Shown: piece by piece, positions 32,475 through 37,079 of the stretch
Position numbering within the stretch: the first letter of the stretch is position 1
Layout of the letters: every line of letters begins with the position of its first letter
NCBI GenBank assembly: GCA_030611315.1
Contig: JAUWPZ010000022.1
Location: 1 to 37,079 of the forward strand
Length of the DNA: 37,079 nt
Direction: 5' to 3'
Source of the DNA: Sedimentisphaerales bacterium
GTDB taxonomy: Bacteria; Planctomycetota; Phycisphaerae; Sedimentisphaerales; Anaerobacaceae
Notes under the pieces: generated by a model
What the model was told of the DNA's origin: nothing
Database searches by the model: none
The model's input: the letters and a program-made list of their open reading frames with translations, nothing else
Program-made: the position numbers and the translations under genes

Positions 32475-34066
32475 TTCTCTTCACCAAAAACGTCGGCCTG
32501 GAAGACCAGAAAGCTCGCACCCTGCTTCCAGGCATCTTCAGGCAAGCCCGCTTTTCGAGACAATTGCGTCAGTGTTTGATTTACATCCCAGCCCTGCTCG
32601 GGTGCGACCTGGGGCAGAAACACGGCTGACCGGCCGTCTTTTCTCAGCACGATGCCGTCTATGCCGACCCGGAACTGTTTGTATGAAGCGATGGGCTCGG
32701 GTATTGTCAATGCAGAGATTTCGATTTTTATTGCCTTGCATTCGGCTTTTGTTACCTGCGGGAAGCGTCTGTCGTTGAAGCAGGCGTTGATTGCGTTCGT
32801 AATGACCGACTTGTACAGGGGGCGCTGCGGAAAGATATCGCCGATACAACCTCTCAGTTGGGAGTTTTTCTTGAGGGTTACGAAGGCCGCACGGGGAGTT
32901 TTCATCGCGTCGCTGATTGGCACGCCGAGCTCGGATGCCTGCGGAACTCGCAGTTTTTCAAGGGCGAAATCCATTGTTTTTCGCGCCAGGCCCAAAAGCT
33001 CCTTTTTATCTTCTTCGGTTAATTCGCAGGATTGTTCCTGCGGTACAATTTCAGCGCTTTTCGGCCAGGTCCCCGTAAAAACTATGGACAGATAACTGAC
33101 TGAATTCGTGAAATCGCCCGTCATTTCACCGGAAGTTGCATATTTTATCAGCTCAGCTTTTGCCGGCTTGTCCAACATTGAGAGCAGTATCGCAATCGGT
33201 ATGTAACCGCATATTGTTGCGCCGGTTTTTTTCCGATATTCCACGAAACCTTTTGCGTCAAGACGAGCTATGTGCTCATAGGCCCCCATATCGATTTTTT
33301 TAATTTGTTCGGGTATGTTTTCCGTAAAAGGCACGTAACGGTGGGCCGCACCGTAATGCACAAAGTCCGAACTTACGACTACGAGGGTCTCTTCATCCAC
33401 CAGGCTTTTCAGAATGGCCCCGGCTTTGGTGATTGTCTCTAATGAGCATTGGCCTGCCACAATCGGTACGAGCTTAAAGTCCTGCTGCCTGTGCTGGAGC
33501 AGCGGCAATTCTATCTGGACGCTGTGTTCGCCCTGGTGTGCCTGCGGTACGTTCTGGAACATTGAGTATTTCAGCAGCTTGTTTACGAATTCGGTGTCTA
33601 TCGGTATCTGTCCCAGCGGTGTTTCGTAATGGGTTACCCTCGGCACGCTCAACAGCTCTTCCATCGGCTGGGAATGGGTCGGCCCCATAACAACGATTCG
33701 TTTGTATTTTTTGTCGGTTGTTTTGAGCCCCATTACGGCGATTTGGCCGGAGTACTGGTACCCCGCGTGCGGCAGGATGAGCCCGATTACGTTATCCGCA
33801 GGTTTTGCCTCGGCTTTTTCGAAGAAGCCTGCGATTTGCTTGCGCAGCTCGTCTGCATCGGCGGTGTACCATCGGCCGGCAAGCTGGGAGCGCAGAACGG
33901 ATTTAGGCGGCTCTGTAGTGTGTTCTTGTTCAGTTCCCAGATTTGCCTGGGCCGCCGGTCCCCAGCGAGGCGACATATAGGTATACAGCCCAATGCCGCC
34001 GGCCACCAGAATCACCAGCAAAAGCAGACCCTCTGCCAAGACTCGCTTTTTGAATCTTCCTTTCAT
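32471..34066 (-). CDS. amrB: AmmeMemoRadiSam proteins B (Memo) and A (AMMECR1) fused, membrane-anchored
   Basis: The protein is 531 residues from ATG 34066, with GGAG 8 bases upstream. The earlier GTG at 34093 would overlap the preceding gene. A basic start and one membrane segment at about 10-30 (LAEGLLLLVILVAGGIGLYTY) suggest export to the outer face with an N-terminal anchor. The Memo domain covers about 60-335: ILPHAGYQYSGQIA, MGPTHSQPM, GEHSVQIELPLLQH, SSDFVHYG and ATICGY carry the histidine/cysteine metal-site residues known from Memo and extradiol dioxygenase relatives. The AMMECR1 domain covers about 355-530, with its signature LRGCIGDIFPQRPL. Molecular function of this family is still unsettled. 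Confidence 0.9.
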   Translation of the reverse strand: MKGRFKKRVLAEGLLLLVILVAGGIGLYTYMSPRWGPAAQANLGTEQEHTTEPPKSVLRSQLAGRWYTADADELRKQIAGFFEKAEAKPADNVIGLILPHAGYQYSGQIAVMGLKTTDKKYKRIVVMGPTHSQPMEELLSVPRVTHYETPLGQIPIDTEFVNKLLKYSMFQNVPQAHQGEHSVQIELPLLQHRQQDFKLVPIVAGQCSLETITKAGAILKSLVDEETLVVVSSDFVHYGAAHRYVPFTENIPEQIKKIDMGAYEHIARLDAKGFVEYRKKTGATICGYIPIAILLSMLDKPAKAELIKYATSGEMTGDFTNSVSYLSIVFTGTWPKSAEIVPQEQSCELTEEDKKELLGLARKTMDFALEKLRVPQASELGVPISDAMKTPRAAFVTLKKNSQLRGCIGDIFPQRPLYKSVITNAINACFNDRRFPQVTKAECKAIKIEISALTIPEPIASYKQFRVGIDGIVLRKDGRSAVFLPQVAPEQGWDVNQTLTQLSRKAGLPEDAWKQGASFLVFQADVFGEEK

Positions 34067-34067
34067 A

Positions 34068-34250
34068 TTAACCACTCCATTTGCTTTGTTCACGAATATC
34101 CCCCGGAGGTTTTACAGGGCCCGGGTATTTTTTTAGCCTGATAGCTCGGACGAACTTGCGCGGCGAGGCCTTTTCCCCCAGCCACGAAACGCCGGCGACA
34201 ATGAGTGAAGCTGCTTTTATAAATTTCAGTACGAATTTTCTGCGAGTCAT
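34068..34250 (-). CDS. small twin-arginine/membrane protein in the AmmeMemoRadiSam operon
   Basis: This 60-residue protein starts MTRRKFVLKFIKAASLIVAGVSWLGEK and ends with a basic, Pro/Gly-rich tail (KYPGPVKPPGDIREQSKWSG). The twin arginine followed by a short hydrophobic segment resembles a Tat signal, and there is too little sequence for a separate enzyme. Its ATG overlaps the radical SAM stop (ATGA) and its TAA lies 1 base before the Memo-AMMECR1 ATG, so it is certainly within the operon and translationally coupled. Longer upstream starts fall within the radical SAM gene. Function unknown; a small membrane subunit or redox-partner anchor is a guess. Confidence 0.7.
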   Translation of the reverse strand: MTRRKFVLKFIKAASLIVAGVSWLGEKASPRKFVRAIRLKKYPGPVKPPGDIREQSKWSG

Positions 34251-35230
34251 TTCCAAACTCCGTAGATTTCTGTGGCGCAATCCGGGCACTGCCCGTCTTT
34301 GAGCCGGTTTTGCAGGATGGTATAACCACTGCGTTCTATGAGCAGTTTTTTACAGCCCGGACAATACGTGTTCTGCCCTTGTTTGCTTTGAACATTTCCG
34401 ATATAGACGAATTTGAGCCCTTCGGCCATGGCAATTTCACGGGCCGTCTCAAGAGTCCTGGCCGAAGTGGGCGGCAAATGCTGCATCTTGTACTGAGGGG
34501 TGAATCCCGAGAAATGCAGCGGGGTCTCGCCGCCCATGTTTGTTTTTATCCAGCGGACGAGCTGGCGTATCTGTTCGGGCTTGTCGTTCAGTGTCGGAAT
34601 AACCAGGTTCGTCACTTCAACCAGTACACCGGCGGACTTGGCCAGGACTAAGGCTTCCTGGACGGGTTTTAACGTGGCCGAGCAAATCTTCTGGTAGAAC
34701 TCCTCGGTGATTCCCTTCAAGTCTATGTTGGCTGCATCGACGTACTCGAGCAATTTTTTCCAGGGCTCGGGGTTTATGTATCCTGCCGTTACGAGGACAT
34801 TACGTATATCGGCTTCTTTAGCGAGCTTTGCGGTATCGTATGCGTACTCGTAATAGATGATTGGGTCGGTATAGGTATATGCCAGAGAAGGACAATTGAA
34901 GCGTTTGGCGAGCGCCACGAGTCGTTCGGGAGGCCAGAACGACGCGGGGACATCTTCCGGGTTGGCTTGCGATATTGCCCAGTTCTGGCAGTTGAGGCAA
35001 TGAAGGTTGCAGCCGACGGTGGCAATCGAGAGGATTCCTGTGCTCGGCAGAAAATGGGAAAGGGGCTTCTTCTCGATAGGGTCGATATTGATTGAGCAGG
35101 GATATCCATAGACTACGGTTCGCAGAACGCCGTCGATATTGATTCGCACCCGGCATTCGCCGCTTTGGCCCGGCTCAATCAGGCAGCTCTTCGGACATAA
35201 TTCGCACTGAACTTTCAATTTAAGCCTCAC
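34247..35230 (-). CDS. amrS: AmmeMemoRadiSam system radical SAM enzyme
   Basis: The 327-residue protein begins at GTG 35230 with a four-cysteine segment (CELCPKSCLIEPGQSGECRVR). The radical SAM motif CX3CX2C follows at C74, C78 and C81 (ATVGCNLHCLNCQNW). It then has 'SLAYTYTDPIIYYEYAYDTAKLA', 'AANIDLKGITEEFYQKIC', 'VEVTNLVIPTLND', 'LHFSGFTPQYKM', and a C-terminal zinc-ribbon pair (YCPGCKKLL, QCPDCATEI). This order is that of the AmmeMemoRadiSam radical SAM protein. No clear Shine-Dalgarno or promoter was found in the 140 bases upstream, which also serve the divergent nitroreductase gene. It is first of four overlapping genes. Confidence 0.93.
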   Translation of the reverse strand: MRLKLKVQCELCPKSCLIEPGQSGECRVRINIDGVLRTVVYGYPCSINIDPIEKKPLSHFLPSTGILSIATVGCNLHCLNCQNWAISQANPEDVPASFWPPERLVALAKRFNCPSLAYTYTDPIIYYEYAYDTAKLAKEADIRNVLVTAGYINPEPWKKLLEYVDAANIDLKGITEEFYQKICSATLKPVQEALVLAKSAGVLVEVTNLVIPTLNDKPEQIRQLVRWIKTNMGGETPLHFSGFTPQYKMQHLPPTSARTLETAREIAMAEGLKFVYIGNVQSKQGQNTYCPGCKKLLIERSGYTILQNRLKDGQCPDCATEIYGVWK

Positions 35231-35370
35231 TTGTTATTGTGCATCGGTCATAGGTACGATTGTCCTGCAAAACTTTACTGCTCCAAAAGCAGCATTGTTC
35301 ACTTCGCAATGATTATAACAGATTTCCGATGATATTTCTCAACAGAAAGCCCCGGATATTAAATTATCGC

Positions 35371-35398
35371 TTTGTTTTTATCCTCTCTGGGGTATAAT
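35371..35398 (+). promoter_or_regulatory. sigma-70-like promoter of the nitroreductase gene
   Basis: A perfect TATAAT at 35393-35398 has only a weak -35 (TTTGTT, 16 bases upstream). It predicts a start near 35405, about 50 bases before ATG 35456, which excludes upstream starts. Confidence 0.45.
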
Positions 35399-35455
35399 CG
35401 GTCCTGTGAACAACGCTTCTCTATTTACCGACGCTGGAAACGATTGGGATTAGCT

Positions 35456-36043
35456 ATGGGCACAAAAATAACTCTGAGTAAGCCGAGCGGGGAAGGTTCG
35501 ATACCATTGGACAAGGCCATATCTGCTCGCCGGTCGCGGCGGAATTTTCTGCCGAAGCCTCTTACGCTTGAGCAAATCGGCCAATTGGCCTGGTCGGCCC
35601 AGGGCCGGCAGGTCGGCGGCAGGTATCGCACAGCACCTTCAGCGGGGGCGACGTATCCTCTGGAGCTTTTTGTGGTCGGCGCCGATGGTATGTTTCGCTA
35701 TTTGCCTGCGGAACATTCGCTTGAGGAACTGACAGACCGGGACGTACGGGCCGCACTTGCCGCGGCAGCCTGGGGACAGAAATTTATTGAAGAGGCGCCG
35801 CTGACGCTGGTCTTTGCAGCTGAGTTTTCCAGAACAACCACGCGCTACGGCCGGCGCGGTATTCGTTACGTTTATATGGAGGCAGGTCACGCAGCTCAAA
35901 ACGTCCACCTTCAGGCTGAGGCTTTAGGACTTGGTTCCGTTGCCGTCGGTGCTTTTGATGATGCCTCTGTCGCAAAGGTTTTATCACTGCCTGAGGACCT
36001 CGAACCTGTCTATATGGTCGTCGTAGGCTATTGTCGTCAGTGA
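35456..36043 (+). CDS. SagB-type nitroreductase-family flavoprotein
   Basis: The protein is 195 residues from ATG 35456. It has the nitroreductase FMN-binding fold as found in SagB-like dehydrogenases: LDKAISARRSRRNFLPKPLTLEQIGQLAWSAQG (FMN phosphate contact), 'RTAPSAGATYPLELFVV', 'RYVYMEAGHAAQNVHLQAEALGLGSVAVGAFDDASVAKVLSLPEDLEPVYMVVVG'. It binds FMN and uses NAD(P)H-type hydride transfer in most relatives. In SagB itself it oxidises thiazolines in peptides, but no peptide-cyclase partner is seen here. It may serve redox chemistry with the neighbouring AmmeMemoRadiSam/flavoprotein operon. It is 22 bases upstream of the kinase gene. Confidence 0.9.
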   Translation: MGTKITLSKPSGEGSIPLDKAISARRSRRNFLPKPLTLEQIGQLAWSAQGRQVGGRYRTAPSAGATYPLELFVVGADGMFRYLPAEHSLEELTDRDVRAALAAAAWGQKFIEEAPLTLVFAAEFSRTTTRYGRRGIRYVYMEAGHAAQNVHLQAEALGLGSVAVGAFDDASVAKVLSLPEDLEPVYMVVVGYCRQ

Positions 36044-36065
36044 GAGGACGAAGGTTCCAAAACAG

Positions 36066-36920
36066 ATGAATTGGGCTGACAAAATTGCTCTGCAGCTTTT
36101 AAGCCGGGACCTGACACAAAGAGGTTCGTGTTTGATTCTCGGAGGGGCGGACACCGGCAAAACCACCCTCGCCGCGGCTTTGGGCAGGCGATTGGCTCAA
36201 AATCGGCCCGTTGGAATAATCGATGCAGATGTTGGCCAGTCTCATATTGGGCCGCCTGCGACGGTCGGCTGGGCTATTGTCAGAGACGGGCAACTTGATT
36301 TCTCGCAGCTTACTGCCGGCGGTATCAGTTTCGTTGGCAGTGTAACACCGGTGGGTCATCTGCTGCAGCTCACCGCAGCCATCGTGCGGTGTGTTGAGAA
36401 GGTATCGGAAGTTACCGAGTTGATGATAGTTGACACCCCTGGTTTTATCAGCGGCCCGGCAGCGGCGACTTTATGGTGGACGGTGCAGCGGATATTAAAG
36501 CCAAAGTTGATTGTGGCGGTGCAGCGGAGCGAAGAGCTAAGTGATATTCTTGTCGGCCTTGGCACTCTCGGCTCACAGCTTGAGCTGGTTGAATCTCCGC
36601 CACAGATATCGGCCAAATCACCGCGGCAAAGGCGAAGCTATCGGCAAAGCCGATTTTGCAGGTACTTTCGAGATTCCTGTCTTTATAATTTTAGTCTGAG
36701 TAAAGTAGCGGTCCAGGTGTGCGTAAATACAAGCCGCGAGAGTCTGTTATGTCGGCTGGTCGGGTTGAGGGATGAAAAGGGTACAGATTTGGCGATAGGT
36801 GTAATAGACGACTGGGAGGACGACAGGGACATTGCCGTAGTCAGGGCCCCCCGGCTCAATGTGCAGCAAGTCTGCTGTCTTGTTATTGGAGATGTTACGA
36901 TAGATATTGCTGGTGCGTAA
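36066..36920 (+). CDS. Clp1/Grc3-like P-loop polynucleotide kinase
   Basis: The 284-residue protein has a Walker A loop GGADTGKTT (about 26-34). The 'GIIDADVGQSHIGPPATVGWA' segment characterises Clp1/Grc3/Nol9 RNA kinases ('DaDvGQs.igpPg.v'), and a Walker B-like 'LMIVDTPGFISGPAA' follows. Later 'KPKLIVAVQRSEELSDIL' and a carboxyl beta domain ending 'NVQQVCCLVIGDVTIDI' are visible. Family members phosphorylate the 5'-hydroxyl of RNA or DNA. Bacterial representatives are little studied. The middle (about 185-215) is unusually basic and low-complexity (KSPRQRRSYRQSRFCRYF). It may be co-transcribed with the nitroreductase gene. Substrate unknown. Confidence 0.8.
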   Translation: MNWADKIALQLLSRDLTQRGSCLILGGADTGKTTLAAALGRRLAQNRPVGIIDADVGQSHIGPPATVGWAIVRDGQLDFSQLTAGGISFVGSVTPVGHLLQLTAAIVRCVEKVSEVTELMIVDTPGFISGPAAATLWWTVQRILKPKLIVAVQRSEELSDILVGLGTLGSQLELVESPPQISAKSPRQRRSYRQSRFCRYFRDSCLYNFSLSKVAVQVCVNTSRESLLCRLVGLRDEKGTDLAIGVIDDWEDDRDIAVVRAPRLNVQQVCCLVIGDVTIDIAGA

Positions 36921-36972
36921 TATGGAAACTGTTTGCATGGGTGTGAAATTATTTTCTGGCAAGCAAACTCCC

Positions 36973-37014
36973 TCATGTCATGCTGAGCGCAGCAAGGCGA
37001 AGCGAAGCATCTGG
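36973..37014. repeat. dispersed 'GTCATGCTGAGCG...GAAGCATCTGG' repeat
   Basis: ATGTCATGCTGAGCGCAGCAAGGCGAAGCGAAGCATCTGG resembles a short intergenic repeat common in bacterial genomes of several phyla. No second copy is visible in this window. The region 36921-37079 otherwise has no gene. Confidence 0.5.
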
Positions 37015-37079
37015 CCATAGAATGAGATGTTACTGACCGAGCAAAGGAAACTCTCAGTTCGCAAGTCAGATTTTTCGCT

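Noticed and set aside
35372-35455. Upstream start of the nitroreductase frame
   Set aside because: It lies in the promoter region (TATAAT at 35393) and adds unrelated residues.
1-37079. tRNA, rRNA and riboswitch signals
   Set aside because: No cloverleaf, rRNA stretch or known riboswitch core was recognised by eye.

Overview
The window looks like chromosomal DNA from a motile member of the Planctomycetota, most likely the Phycisphaerae/Sedimentisphaerales side (inference from gene content, no database search). Clues are three tandem pseudopilins with the [14 protein letters not shown] leader and an H-X9-D(G/W)-like motif, a helix-turn-helix protein fused to a degenerate receiver, a TPR/GT41/sulfotransferase giant protein, a complete AmmeMemoRadiSam set, and many short heptanucleotide repeats at gene junctions.

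Layout. 1-800 is a graveyard: the 5' end of an IS630-type transposase gene, a MITE-like element, a C-terminal scrap of an IS30-type transposase, and a truncated copy of a CBS gene. 805-4744 (minus strand) carries flagellin with its chaperone fliS, a two-CBS protein and a GT4 glycosyltransferase. 5103-5819 is a broken glycosyltransferase gene. 5883-11338 (minus) has fliK followed by a 1201-residue TPR-GT41-sulfotransferase-sulfotransferase protein. 11721-21125 (plus) is the flagellar basal body, export and stator operon flgB-flgC-fliE-fliF-fliG-fliH-fliI-fliJ-(MotE-like)-motA-motB-motB. fliK and flgB diverge from two sigma-54 promoters that match the consensus closely, and flagellin has a sigma-28-like promoter. 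This gives an early/late flagellar hierarchy visible in the sequence.

21459-28482 holds a DegT-family sugar aminotransferase (minus), the HTH-pseudoreceiver protein (plus), and a minus-strand run of ECF sigma factor, membrane-anchored putative anti-sigma factor and three related pseudopilins. A PflA-like radical SAM protein (plus) follows, divergent from the sigma factor.

28539-35230 (minus) is a tightly overlapping four-gene operon: AmmeMemoRadiSam radical SAM enzyme, a 60-residue twin-arginine/membrane peptide, a membrane-anchored Memo-AMMECR1 fusion, and a 1311-residue membrane protein combining a spermidine-synthase-like domain, an FMN-binding domain and a NosR/NapH-type polyferredoxin domain. 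Together they suggest an envelope-associated redox or radical-chemistry system. The right end has a SagB-type nitroreductase and a Clp1/Grc3-like P-loop kinase (plus strand), then a dispersed repeat.

The two most interesting themes are the proposed flagellin or surface glycosylation-plus-sulfation module built into the flagellar locus, and the AmmeMemoRadiSam/FMN/polyferredoxin operon. No tRNA, rRNA or CRISPR array was seen.
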